Below, in pieces: positions 22,138 through 31,646 of a stretch of DNA of 64,000 bases. The position numbers and the translations under genes were made by a program. Every line of letters begins with the position of its first letter. The stretch's first letter is position 1. The stretch comes from Deinococcus deserti VCD115 (lineage in GTDB: Bacteria; Deinococcota; Deinococci; Deinococcales; Deinococcaceae), in the NCBI RefSeq assembly GCF_000020685.1, contig NC_012526.1, positions 463,501 to 527,500 on the forward strand, in the 5' to 3' direction. The notes under the pieces were generated by a model. It was given only the letters and a program-made list of their open reading frames with translations. It ran no database searches and had not been told where the DNA came from.

Positions 22138-23820
22138 TCAGGCGTCGCTGGTGGCCTGACTGCCGGCCTTATAACCGCGGTACTGGTCGCGCAGTTCACG
22201 TTTCAGGAACTTGCCGGTTGCGCCGATCGGCAGACTCTCGGTGATCACGGTGGCGTCCGGCAGCCACCAGCGGGCGAACTTCGGGGTGATGAACTCGACC
22301 AGCTCCTCATGGCTCACGGTCTGGCCTGGCCGGGGCACCACGACGGCCAGCGGGCGCTCGTCCCACTTGGGATCGTCCATGGCGATCACGGCGCACTGGG
22401 CCACAGCCGGGTGGGCCATGATGGCGTTTTCCAGGTCCACCGAGCTGATCCACTCGCCGCCGGATTTGATCAGGTCCTTGGCGCGGTCCTGAATGTGCAT
22501 GAAGCCGCGTTCGTCGATCGTGACGATGTCGCCGGTGTCGAACCACAGCTTGCCATCGTCCAGGGTAAAGAAGTTGGACTGGCCCTCGCCCTTGAAGTAG
22601 CTGCTGGCTACCCAGGGAGCGCGGATGATCAGGCGGCCCATGGTCTTGCCGTCGTGAGGCAGCAGCTGTCCGTCATCGCTGAGCAGCGCCAGTTCGACCA
22701 GCGGCACTGCGCGGCCCTGTTTGGCGCGCAGTGCGTAGCCCTCATCGCTGGTGGGATCCACGCCCACCGGCACGTTGCTGGCTGTGCCCAGCGGGTGGGT
22801 TTCGGTCATGCCCCAGGCCTGCAGCATACGAAGGCCGTGGCGGTCCTCGAAGGCGCGGAGCATGCTTTCCGGTGAGGCGCTGCCACCGGAAATCAGGGTC
22901 TGCAGGCGGCTCAGGTCGTAGGGCGTGCCCTCTGCCTTGGCGCGGTCGAGTTCGGCCAGCAGGCCCATCCAGATGGTCGGCACACCGGCCGTGATGGTGA
23001 CCTCTTCTTCCTGCAAGAGCCGCGCGATGCTGGGCCCGTCGCTGAAGACCCCGGCAAACACCTGCTTGGCGCCGTACATGGCACAGGTGTAGGGCAGGCC
23101 CCAGGCGTTGACGTGGAACATGGGCACAATGGCCAGCACGCTGTCGGCCTCGCTTACTCCCAGTGCGTCCTTGGGGGCACTGGCCAGTGAGTGCAGCACG
23201 GTGCTGCGGTGCGTGTAGATCACGCCTTTGGGGTTGCCGGTGGTGCCCGACGTGTAGCACATGGCTGCCGGAGCGTTCTCCTCAAGGTCGGGGTAACGCG
23301 CGAGTGGTTCGTGCGCCATCACAAAGGCGTCGTAGTCTTCCGCGCCCGGAATGGCCTGCGGGAGAGGACCCATCACAAACACCCGCTCGATCTGCGGGCA
23401 GGCTGCGCGGATGGCGGGGATCATCGCCGCAAACACGTTCTCGATGATCAGCACACGGTCCTCGGCGTGGTTCAGGATCCACACGACCTGCTCGGGGTGC
23501 AGGCGGATATTCACCGTGTGCAGCACGAGCCCGGCGCTGGGCACACCCATGTAGGCCTCCAGGTGCCGGAAGGAATTCACGCACAGGGTGGCCACGCGGT
23601 CACCAGGATTCAGACCCAGGCCCTGCATGGCACTGGCCAGGCGCAGGGCCCGGTCGGCCACGGCCCCGTAGGTCGTGCGGTGCTTGTGGGGAATCGGCTG
23701 GCCCTTCTCGTCACGCCCGGCCACCATCAGACTGACGACCTCGCGCCCGGCATATTGCGTGCGCATGCGCTCCAGAATGGTGGGAATCGTCAGCTGAACG
23801 TCCATCATGTTGCCCTGCAT
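22138..23820 (-). CDS. Fatty-acyl-CoA synthetase (AMP-forming)
   Basis: A 560-aa ANL-superfamily ligase. The P-loop YTSGTTGNPKG is at residues 189-199; the adenylate core GMTETHPLG, and the hinge and C-terminal WFDTGDIVTIDERGFMHIQDR and a catalytic Lys near GATGKFLKREL are all present. The length and VNIRLHPEQVVWILNHAED fit medium/long-chain acyl-CoA synthetases (AlkK-like). It activates fatty acids as CoA thioesters via acyl-AMP. ATG 23820 has AGGAG 8 nt upstream. paaG lies close by on the other strand, but this gene lacks phenylacetate-CoA ligase features and is not called paaK. Confidence 0.92.
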   Translation of the reverse strand: MQGNMMDVQLTIPTILERMRTQYAGREVVSLMVAGRDEKGQPIPHKHRTTYGAVADRALRLASAMQGLGLNPGDRVATLCVNSFRHLEAYMGVPSAGLVLHTVNIRLHPEQVVWILNHAEDRVLIIENVFAAMIPAIRAACPQIERVFVMGPLPQAIPGAEDYDAFVMAHEPLARYPDLEENAPAAMCYTSGTTGNPKGVIYTHRSTVLHSLASAPKDALGVSEADSVLAIVPMFHVNAWGLPYTCAMYGAKQVFAGVFSDGPSIARLLQEEEVTITAGVPTIWMGLLAELDRAKAEGTPYDLSRLQTLISGGSASPESMLRAFEDRHGLRMLQAWGMTETHPLGTASNVPVGVDPTSDEGYALRAKQGRAVPLVELALLSDDGQLLPHDGKTMGRLIIRAPWVASSYFKGEGQSNFFTLDDGKLWFDTGDIVTIDERGFMHIQDRAKDLIKSGGEWISSVDLENAIMAHPAVAQCAVIAMDDPKWDERPLAVVVPRPGQTVSHEELVEFITPKFARWWLPDATVITESLPIGATGKFLKRELRDQYRGYKAGSQATSDA

Positions 23821-23979
23821 AGTGGTCTCCTCTTTCTTGCCCCGTGAACGGGATAAACGCGCGCCGGCGGCCAGCTGCCGGGCCACCGCCGAACCTGCTC
23901 AGAATCTGTTTGCCCGAACATTCTACTCCCGGGCTGAACCGCGTCCAAGAAGGGCGGTGAAACCCGGTCGGGAACGCTT

Positions 23980-24390
23980 CTAGGCAGGACCCGCGCCATG
24001 GCGGCCCATCAGGTACAGCTCCAGAATCTGCACGGCTGCTGCCTCGTCCTCGTCGGCAGCTCCCAGTTCCCGCGCGCGCCGGGTGGTGAAGCGCTCGTCC
24101 TGGTAGGCCACGCGGTAACCCTTGTCGGTCAGGACCCGTCCAAAGGCGCGGACCCGGTCGGCGGTGGGGCTGGGAGCCCCATCGGTACGCAGCGGCAGGC
24201 CCAGCAGCAGCAGGGTCGCGCCGGTTTCCTCGACTTTCAGCCTCACGGCCTTGAGGTCCAGCGGCAGCCTTTTGCGGTCCACGCTGCCACGCCCGAAGGC
24301 CAGCTGGCCCAGGTTCACGGCAAAGCCGATCCGGGACTTGCTGACGTCCAAGGCCAGAACGACGTCCTGAGAGTCCGGGGGTACCGTCAT
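23980..24390 (-). CDS. ruvX: RuvX/YqgF RNase H-like Holliday junction resolvase
   Basis: A 136-aa protein, normal length for the family. It begins with the strand VVLALDVSKSRIGFAV bearing the first catalytic Asp (usually DxGxKR; here DVSKSR, slightly degenerate), then LLLLGLPLRTDG, and YQDERFTTRRARE with the DERxTT motif, and ends with a conserved Asp/Glu region (ADEDEAAAVQILELYL). It is implicated in rRNA 5' processing and in recombination. ATG 24390 is chosen because TAGCAT ends 7 nt upstream; the Met at 24399 overlaps this -10. Confidence 0.92.
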   Translation of the reverse strand: MTVPPDSQDVVLALDVSKSRIGFAVNLGQLAFGRGSVDRKRLPLDLKAVRLKVEETGATLLLLGLPLRTDGAPSPTADRVRAFGRVLTDKGYRVAYQDERFTTRRARELGAADEDEAAAVQILELYLMGRHGAGPA

Positions 24391-24397
24391 GGGCGTC

Positions 24398-24403
24398 ATG
24401 CTA
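24398..24403 (-). promoter_or_regulatory. -10 element of leaderless ruvX
   Basis: TAGCAT on the minus strand ends 7 nt before ATG 24390 and overlaps the ATG at 24399, which rules out the longer start. Confidence 0.6.
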
Positions 24404-24438
24404 GCGCGGCCCTGCCCAGGAGCACCTTCCTGAGCAGG

Positions 24439-24444
24439 TAGCCT
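24439..24444 (+). promoter_or_regulatory. -10 element of leaderless paaG
   Basis: TAGCCT ends 6 nt before ATG 24451. It is back to back with the ruvX -10, 35 bp apart. Confidence 0.6.
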
Positions 24445-24450
24445 GTGGCC

Positions 24451-25236
24451 ATGACTGAAGCTGTGCTCCTGACCGAAACGAATGCTGGTGTGCGCACCCT
24501 GACCCTCAACCGTCCCGAGAAGCTCAACGCTGCCAACGACGCCCTGCTGCTGGCCCTGACCGAAGCTATTGCCGAAGCAGACGGGGATGCGTCCGTGCGG
24601 GTCATTGTGCTGACCGGCTCAGGACGGGGCTTTTGCGCCGGGCAGGATCTGGGCGACGTTTCGGGCCGCAACATGACCTTTACCGAGCACCTGAACCACA
24701 CCTACAACCCCTTGATCCGGGCCATCCGGAGCTGTGGCAAACCGGTGATCAGTGCGGTCAACGGGGTGGCGGCGGGTGCTGGAGCCAGCCTGGCGCTGGC
24801 TGGAGACGTGAGGCTATGGGCGCGCTCGGCCGCTCTGATCGAGATTTTTTCCAATATTGCGCTGGTTCCCGACAGTGGCAGCACCTGGTTCCTGCCCCGG
24901 CTGGTGGGCTACCACCGCGCGTTCGAACTGATGGCGCTGGCCGAGAAGGTCCGGTCCGACGAGGCCCTGCGCCTGGGGCTCTGCGAGCACGTGTTCCCGG
25001 ATGAAACGTTCCACCAGGAAGTCCAGGCATACGCCGAGCGCCTTGCGGCCCGTCCGGCCAACGCCCTGAAACTGACCAAGCAGGCCCTGAATGCGGCCAT
25101 GACCACCACCCTGGATGTGGCTCTGGACCGCGAAGCCGAGCTTCAGCAGGTGGCGGGGGATCACTGGGAGCACGAGGAGGGCGTCACGGCCTTTAAGGAG
25201 AAGCGGGCACCGGACTTCCGGCGCGAATACGAATAA
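24451..25236 (+). CDS. paaG: Ring-1,2-epoxyphenylacetyl-CoA isomerase (enoyl-CoA hydratase family)
   Basis: A 261-aa crotonase-fold protein. The oxyanion-hole elements are GFCAGQDLGD and NGVAAGAGASLALAGD. The segment NIALVPDSGSTWFLPRLVG is a hallmark of PaaG, where Asp takes the place of the hydratase Glu. PaaG converts the 1,2-epoxide of phenylacetyl-CoA to the oxepin-CoA, between PaaABCE and PaaZ. paaABCD and paaZ lie 32 kb away on the same strand, so the pathway is split. The leaderless -10 chooses ATG 24451 over the GTG two codons earlier. No PaaR-type box is visible next to it. Confidence 0.88.
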   Translation: MTEAVLLTETNAGVRTLTLNRPEKLNAANDALLLALTEAIAEADGDASVRVIVLTGSGRGFCAGQDLGDVSGRNMTFTEHLNHTYNPLIRAIRSCGKPVISAVNGVAAGAGASLALAGDVRLWARSAALIEIFSNIALVPDSGSTWFLPRLVGYHRAFELMALAEKVRSDEALRLGLCEHVFPDETFHQEVQAYAERLAARPANALKLTKQALNAAMTTTLDVALDREAELQQVAGDHWEHEEGVTAFKEKRAPDFRREYE

Positions 25237-25406
25237 AGGAGGGCACTCTGCCCGGTGCGCAACTTCCCTGTATGGGCCGCAAGAGTATGCTGGAAGCACT
25301 CGGGACGCGATGACCCCCACCCCTCTCCGGCGCCTGTCATTCGGGTGCACGCGGTCACCTCAGGTGGGGCGAGCCAGTGGTGAGACCGACCCGTGTGGGG
25401 GTGTCT

Positions 25407-25679
25407 ATGAAGGTGTTTATGACCGAACGCGACCTTCCCGGAATCACGATGGACCAGCTGGGTGCCGCCCAGGCTGCGGTGATTGGCGAAAGTCAGCGCG
25501 CAAGCGAGGCGGGGACGCCGGTACGTTACCTGCGGAGTATGTACGTTCCAGGCGATAACCGCTGTGCCTGCCTGTTTGAGGCCAACAGTGCTGATGACGT
25601 CTGCCGTGTGAACGACGCTGCTGGTGTGCCCTACACCCGGGTGGTCGAAGCACACGATCTGCCGTCTCCGCAGTCCTGA
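25407..25679 (+). CDS. DUF4242 small protein
   Basis: A 90-aa protein starting MKVFMTERDLPGITMDQLGA and containing RYLRSMYVPGDNRCACLFEA and a late DAAGVPYTRVVEA, which match the DUF4242 ferredoxin-like family; one member (SCO4226 of Streptomyces) binds nickel. Metal binding here is not shown. The start at 25407 follows a GGGGGTG purine stretch; the ten codons before it look non-coding. It stands alone, followed by a hairpin. Confidence 0.8.
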   Translation: MKVFMTERDLPGITMDQLGAAQAAVIGESQRASEAGTPVRYLRSMYVPGDNRCACLFEANSADDVCRVNDAAGVPYTRVVEAHDLPSPQS

Positions 25680-25689
25680 ATCAGAAGCT

Positions 25690-25728
25690 GGACTCCACAG
25701 AGCAGCGCTGGGCAGCCCTGTGGGGTCC
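25690..25728 (+). terminator. Hairpin after the DUF4242 gene
   Basis: GGACTCCACAG (25690-25700) pairs with CTGTGGGGTCC (25718-25728) apart from one T-G pair. It begins 11 nt past the stop; a long loop and no clear T-run make it a moderate candidate. Confidence 0.45.
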
Positions 25729-25851
25729 GGTTCCTGAAACGCTCTCAGGCACCCTGGGCTTCAGCTATCTCGCAGAAGTGGTATCGGGAGCCGGGGGATT
25801 TTGGGTTTTCCGGCGCCATAAGGATTTTAGTTCCGAGTTCACCGCATGTTC

Positions 25852-25880
25852 TTGACGAATAGCGCATAAAGCGCTATCTT
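25852..25880 (+). promoter_or_regulatory. Promoter with an internal palindrome
   Basis: TTGACG (25852-25857) and TATCTT (25875-25880) are 17 bp apart, the best sigma-A-type promoter of the window. A perfect inverted repeat, ATAGCGC (25859-25865) and GCGCTAT (25871-25877), fills the spacer and overlaps the -10, as a repressor operator would. Confidence 0.7.
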
Positions 25881-25890
25881 TTGTCCATCA

Positions 25891-25912
25891 CCGCCCAAGA
25901 GGCGGGTTTTTT
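25891..25912 (+). terminator. Terminator-like hairpin just after the promoter
   Basis: CCGCC and GGCGG flank CAAGA and are followed by GTTTTTT. It starts about 11 nt after the -10, so transcripts from that promoter meet it almost at once; an attenuator or the end of another transcript are both possible. Confidence 0.5.
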
Positions 25913-25994
25913 ATTGCCTTCAGACTTCTTCTCATTTCCAGATTCATGTAATCGCGTGCACCGTATAAGCGGGTCTGCTGGGCCAGCATCGGGC

Positions 25995-26714
25995 ATGAGG
26001 TTCAGAACCCTGGGGGCGGGCGCGGCGTTGGGTGCGTCCGCCTTTGCTTTTGCACATTACGCACCTGCCCTGCCCGACAGTGCCATTGCGCGGCCTGCCC
26101 AGCAGTTTGGCCTGCCATTTGCTGGGCCCCCAGGACCAGATACGTGGATGCTGGGGCAGGGATACGGCAACACCACCGGTGCCTACCGGCAGCGGCGCAG
26201 AACCTACGGCAACCTTCAAGGAGTCCATGCCGGGCTGGACTTCAGTGCGCCGTGTGGCACACCTGTGCGTTCCATCGGGGACGGCACGGTGGCCGAGGTG
26301 GACGGCCCACACGGCAGCCCCCCGCATAACGTGGTGATCAATCATGCCGGGAACCTCAGCAGCCTGTACGGGCATCTGCGCGTGCGCTCCAGCCTGCGGG
26401 TAGGACAGGCTGTCAAACGGGGAGACGTGATCGGGCAGAGCGGCGACTCTCAGGAAACCTGTATCAGTGCCCCACACCTGCACCTGGAACTGCGTGACCG
26501 CTCGCACCAGCGCTTTTTCAACCCGCTGCCATACATCCGCGCAGACTGGGATTCTCTGTCCCTGGCGGGCAGTTTTGGGCGCGGCTACCAGTACGACCTG
26601 AACGCTCCACGCCGCTGGCAGACCCCCGAGTCCCAGCCGGAAGTGCGCCGTGGTGGAGCCCTGCTCAATGAGTTTGCCCGGCCATGGCCTCCCGCCCCGG
26701 GAGGAGGCCGATGA
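25995..26714 (+). CDS. M23-family peptidase (LytM-like), exported
   Basis: A 239-aa protein. A signal peptide-like start (RFRTLGAGAALGASAFAFAH) is followed by a LytM domain: GVHAGLDFSAPCGTPV holds the HxxxD zinc ligands, GHLRV follows SLY, and SAPHLHLEL holds the HxH pair. Such enzymes cut peptidoglycan cross-links in the envelope; activity is predicted because all zinc ligands are present. ATG 25995 is taken at the signal peptide. The stop overlaps the next ATG (ATGA). Confidence 0.88.
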   Translation: MRFRTLGAGAALGASAFAFAHYAPALPDSAIARPAQQFGLPFAGPPGPDTWMLGQGYGNTTGAYRQRRRTYGNLQGVHAGLDFSAPCGTPVRSIGDGTVAEVDGPHGSPPHNVVINHAGNLSSLYGHLRVRSSLRVGQAVKRGDVIGQSGDSQETCISAPHLHLELRDRSHQRFFNPLPYIRADWDSLSLAGSFGRGYQYDLNAPRRWQTPESQPEVRRGGALLNEFARPWPPAPGGGR

Positions 26715-27676
26715 GACGGCTACTGAGCCTGCTGGCAGCCGCCACCATTTCGGTCTCGGCGGCCGCTACGTTGCCTTCGCAGCAGGTGCTGAGTGGCACC
26801 TGCTGCCCGGGAGCCGTGTGGACCCCGGACTCCAAGGCGCTCCTGTTTCTGGATGGCCCTCCGGCACGTCCGGCCACAGGGATCTATCAGGTTCCGGCCA
26901 CGGGGGGTTCCGTGACACGCCGGTTTTCCAGCGTGGCCTTTTTTTCTCCAAAACTGGCTTGGGCGGTGCGACCCGGCAACGGGGACGCCACCACACTGGA
27001 GCGGCTGTCGGACGGCCGGCGGTTTACCCTGCCCACCCGCGGAGCAGATGTCACCTGGACCCGCGCTGAGACCCGGCTGGCCTACACCCGCAGTGACACC
27101 ACCGGCAACTTTGACCGCCGCCTGAGCCGGGTGTACGTGGCAGACGTGTTTGGCGCGCCGCGGCAGGTGGCGACGCTCTACGGCGGCGGCGTGAGCGGCT
27201 GGATCAACGACACCACCCTGCTGCTCAGCGGCAAGGCTCAGCCGGGCGTACGCGACCGCGAACTGTTTACGCTGGACATCCGCAACGGCGCGCGCCGGAC
27301 CCTGGGTCAGGCCCTGTCGTTCCGGGGCGTCAGCCTGAGTCCCGATGGTGCCTGGGTCGTGTATTACGTGGCCTTTGATTCCAAGGCCCGCAACGGGCTG
27401 TGGATCCGCCCCACTGCTGGGGGCGCTGCCCGGAAGCTCGACGCCTTTGGAGCCTACCGCTGGCGGGACGCAGGACGCCTGCTGCTGATTCCACTGCAGC
27501 CCGACGGCTCGCCGCACGTACTGCGCGAATACCGTATGCGTGAAAACGCCTGGCGCACGCTGGGTGACCTGGGCGATCAGGTGCGCCAGGGTGACTGGAG
27601 TGTCAGCCCGGATGGTCAGAGGATGGCTTATCTGAGTGCCAGGAATGGAAACGTACGGGTGCTGAACCTGCCCTGA
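26711..27676 (+). CDS. Exported TolB-like beta-propeller protein
   Basis: A 321-aa protein with a signal peptide (RRLLSLLAAATISVSAAA). The mature part has repeated WD40-like/TolB-type blades, visible as WTPDSKALLFLDG, WTRAETRLAYTRS, LSPDGAWVVYYV and VSPDGQRMAYLS. It probably acts in the envelope as a binding scaffold, but no partner is evident. ATG 26711 has GGAGG 6 nt upstream and overlaps the stop of the M23 peptidase, so the two form a coupled pair. Confidence 0.82.
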   Translation: MRRLLSLLAAATISVSAAATLPSQQVLSGTCCPGAVWTPDSKALLFLDGPPARPATGIYQVPATGGSVTRRFSSVAFFSPKLAWAVRPGNGDATTLERLSDGRRFTLPTRGADVTWTRAETRLAYTRSDTTGNFDRRLSRVYVADVFGAPRQVATLYGGGVSGWINDTTLLLSGKAQPGVRDRELFTLDIRNGARRTLGQALSFRGVSLSPDGAWVVYYVAFDSKARNGLWIRPTAGGAARKLDAFGAYRWRDAGRLLLIPLQPDGSPHVLREYRMRENAWRTLGDLGDQVRQGDWSVSPDGQRMAYLSARNGNVRVLNLP

Positions 27677-27756
27677 TATGAACCTAGCGCCTGCGGCCTT
27701 CTATCACCAGGACCGCGCACCCAGACGCAGCGCTGCCCCGGCCCACAAGCTGGGGC

Positions 27757-28455
27757 GTGGCTGAATCTGCCTTCCGAACACTCCCCTGGGATGGCCTCCT
27801 CAACGCTCGTCAGGTGCTGCCAGGCCTGATCCGCAGCGCAAGCCTCTCGGCCCTGACCCCTCGGGGGCGCCAGGACCTGCTGACGAGTGGGCTGGGGCGC
27901 ATCATTGACCTGCGCAACCGCTCCGAGCGGGACCAAGATCCTGCTCCCTTTGAGGGGCAGATGCTGTACCTCAATCTGCCGCTGTTGCCGTACCGCAACC
28001 GTGCACTCAATACGGCCAGCGTAGAGGCCCGCACCAATGCGGAGCACTACTGCGCGGTCCTGGATCACGTCGGCAATTCCCTGGCGACCATTTTCGGTGC
28101 GGTTCTGGACGCCGCCCCCGGCAAAGTGCTGATTCACTGTCATGCTGGAAAAGACCGTACTGGGCTGGTTACGGCCCTGGCCCTGGAGCTGACAGGCGTT
28201 TCCCGCCGCGCTATTGCGGCAGATTACGTAGAGACCGACCAGCACATGCAGGGGATGTACGCGGACATCCTGGCCCGCCAGCCGGACCCGGTAAAACGCA
28301 GGAGACTGTCCGCGTTTCTCGTCAGCCGCGAGCAGGACATTCTGTGTGCCCTGGACCATCTGGACCAGACTTGGGGAGGCGTAGCCACCTACCTGGAAGC
28401 GTTCGGGTTCAGCCGCAAAGACCAGGAACGGCTGGTGACCCGGCTGGCAGGCTGA
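27757..28455 (+). CDS. Tyrosine/dual-specificity-type phosphatase
   Basis: A 232-aa protein of the Y_phosphatase3 type. The signature HCHAGKDRTG is at residues 127-136, giving Cys128 as nucleophile and Arg134 as phosphate binder (CX5R). DLRNRSERDQDP near residue 51 is the usual upstream element. Relatives act on phosphotyrosine or phosphoinositides; the bacterial substrate is unknown. The start is GTG 27757 with a weak RBS. It is convergent with ilvA. Confidence 0.88.
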   Translation: MAESAFRTLPWDGLLNARQVLPGLIRSASLSALTPRGRQDLLTSGLGRIIDLRNRSERDQDPAPFEGQMLYLNLPLLPYRNRALNTASVEARTNAEHYCAVLDHVGNSLATIFGAVLDAAPGKVLIHCHAGKDRTGLVTALALELTGVSRRAIAADYVETDQHMQGMYADILARQPDPVKRRRLSAFLVSREQDILCALDHLDQTWGGVATYLEAFGFSRKDQERLVTRLAG

Positions 28456-28461
28456 GACCGC

Positions 28462-30006
<1,545 letters not shown>

Positions 30007-30030
30007 GTGTCTGCCTCCATGAAAGAAAAG

Positions 30031-30054
30031 GGCCCCGCCTGGAGGGGCGGGGCC
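30031..30054 (-). terminator. Terminator in the ilvA leader (attenuator candidate)
   Basis: GGCCCCGCC (30031-30039) pairs perfectly with GGCGGGGCC (30046-30054). On the minus strand it is followed by CTTTTCTTTC and then the ilvA SD and ATG, so it precedes rather than follows a gene. Confidence 0.7.
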
Positions 30055-30061
30055 GCGGTGT

Positions 30062-30121
30062 CAGCTTAAAAACCAGCTGTCAGGCACTCACCCCTGAGTG
30101 CCGGAAAATTCGCGTCATCAT
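30062..30121 (-). promoter_or_regulatory. ilvA leader: short ORF and two further hairpins
   Basis: On the minus strand a 13-codon frame (MMTRIFRHSGVSA) runs 30121-30080; its end lies in a perfect 8-bp hairpin (arms 30095-30102 and 30083-30090), followed by a small hairpin (30075-30079 with 30062-30066) and then the terminator. Only one Thr, one Ile and one Val are encoded, so leader-peptide control is uncertain; a T-box core is not present in consensus form. Confidence 0.4.
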
Positions 30122-30396
30122 GCCTGTTCGCAGGAATCCACTCCGGTGTTCCCAGGTCGAGCGTGCATCAAGAAAGGCCGCGGGGTGCAGCCGGAAGGCT
30201 GTCGCGTTGGCAGTGCGCAGCACCCTGGACGCGGTGCCCGGCTTGACGGTCATGTCCGGCAGCATAGGGGAGAGCCGCCCCCTCCCGGACCTGCCGCGTA
30301 GACAAGCGGCCCAGACAGGAAAGAGCCGCAGGCAGACAAGTGGCCCAGTTGGAGAGCGCCCTGGTCGTCATGGCTTGTGGATCAGGACACCCAAGG
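30122..30396. other. Intergenic, no gene seen
   Basis: Between the ilvA leader and the FAD oxidoreductase I find no supported gene. The ilvA promoter should lie in the right-hand part of the leader but no clear -35/-10 pair was picked out. Confidence 0.4.
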
Positions 30397-31557
30397 TCAG
30401 TTCCAGGGACGCGTCTGTACGCCTGCCATGCTGGCGGCAAGGTCGTAGGCGGTGCTCAGGCCCAGGACATCGGCCAGCGGCCCACCCAGCAGCAGATGGG
30501 CGCCACCGGGCAGGGCCTGATGCTGGGGCCGGCCGCCTGGAGAGCCACCCGGCAGAACCAGCCAGGCGCCCGGGACGTCACTGATGCTGCGTCCCAGCTC
30601 CAGGGCCCCGGTGCCCAGCACGGGCAGCAGATCCATCAGGGCCACCAGATCCTCCAGCGTTTCGCGGCGCAGCCCGGTTGGCACTCCGGTCAGGTGCCCC
30701 CCCTGGGGTACATAGCCGTGCGGGTCCCGGTGGTGAATTGGTGGAACCAGGGTGTACCCACCCGCCTGTGGGCGCAGGGTCAGGCCGGATGCCCGCAGCA
30801 CAGGTGAGGCGGAATCGCTGCTCACATTCAAGCGTGGGACCTGACGATAGGCGCGGGCATGAGCGGTATGTACGCCCAGGTCGTGTTCGGCAGCGTATGG
30901 CCCCCCGGCTCCCAGGGCAATGATGACCCGGGGTGCGCTGAGCACATGGGTTTCGTGCGTGATGATCTGGTGGGTGTTGGTCACAGTCAGGCGCTCCACC
31001 TGAACGCCGCCGGGCACCAGCGTCGCGCGGGCATTGAGCATCAGGTCAGCGCCCTGCCGGATCGCCTGCTGCGCGCAGGCCAGTGCTACGGCGCCTGGCC
31101 GGTAGGTGGCCGCCTGCGGGTCAAGCCGGGCAAACGGGAGACCTTCCATCTGAACCAGCGTGGATAGGGTGGGAAACCGCGCCTGCAGGCTGGAGGTCTG
31201 GACCGTGCCGTCCATCTCCTGCGCATGGAGTTCCAGCAGAGTCCGCTCATCAAAGCCTGCGTCTCCAAAAACAGTAGCTACCTGCGTGCGCACCCACAAA
31301 GCCTCGGCCTGCCACGCGGCTGGCAGGTCCATCCCGGTCCAGATGCCTGGAGCCAGAATGGTTGCACCGTCCTCGTTGGGCAGGCCGCCCTCGTCAAGCA
31401 GCAACGTCCGCAGGTCCGGAGCCAGCTGGCGCAGATACAGGGCGCAGGCTGCGCCCATGCGTCCGGCTCCGGCCACGATCACGTCATAGCCGGGGTCCAC
31501 AAAGGCCTGCCCCACGTGTGCCCAGACCTGTCCCGCCTTGCTGGCCGTCTCGCTCAT
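30397..31557 (-). CDS. FAD-dependent oxidoreductase (DAO family)
   Basis: A 386-aa flavoprotein. The dinucleotide-binding fold is at VDPGYDVIVAGAGRMGAAC (GxGxxG) with the acidic end of strand 2 at LLLDEG. The later part (AAEHDLGVHTAHARAYRQV, then GRSISDVPG and PLADVLGLSTAYDLA) follows the D-amino-acid oxidase/sarcosine oxidase layout. Substrate unknown. The start is uncertain: Met 31569 opens the frame, while Met 31557 gives MSETASK and is preferred only by appearance. No neighbour indicates a pathway. Confidence 0.8.
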   Translation of the reverse strand: MSETASKAGQVWAHVGQAFVDPGYDVIVAGAGRMGAACALYLRQLAPDLRTLLLDEGGLPNEDGATILAPGIWTGMDLPAAWQAEALWVRTQVATVFGDAGFDERTLLELHAQEMDGTVQTSSLQARFPTLSTLVQMEGLPFARLDPQAATYRPGAVALACAQQAIRQGADLMLNARATLVPGGVQVERLTVTNTHQIITHETHVLSAPRVIIALGAGGPYAAEHDLGVHTAHARAYRQVPRLNVSSDSASPVLRASGLTLRPQAGGYTLVPPIHHRDPHGYVPQGGHLTGVPTGLRRETLEDLVALMDLLPVLGTGALELGRSISDVPGAWLVLPGGSPGGRPQHQALPGGAHLLLGGPLADVLGLSTAYDLAASMAGVQTRPWN

Positions 31558-31630
31558 GCCCAGCATCATGCCGCGCGTAGGCCAGTATCGTTCTCACCCG
31601 GCTGTCAGGTGCATGGGATGAAGGGTTGTT

Positions 31631-31636
31631 TATACT
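31631..31636 (+). promoter_or_regulatory. -10 element of the envelope operon
   Basis: TATACT lies 10 nt before ATG 31647. It has the best -10 match near this start, but the spacing is at the edge of a leaderless arrangement. Confidence 0.5.
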
Positions 31637-31646
31637 CCGGACTATC

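Noticed and set aside
22138..23820. Naming the acyl-CoA ligase paaK
   Set aside because: It lies near paaG, but its length and sequence fit fatty-acyl-CoA synthetases, not phenylacetate-CoA ligase of about 430 aa.
25881..25994. TTG-started extension of the M23 peptidase
   Set aside because: It lies in the terminator-like hairpin directly after the promoter and precedes a good signal peptide start at 25995.
30007..30121. T-box riboswitch upstream of ilvA
   Set aside because: ACACCGCGG resembles the end of the T-box core, but the UGGNACC bulge, Stem I motifs and a specifier loop could not be found.
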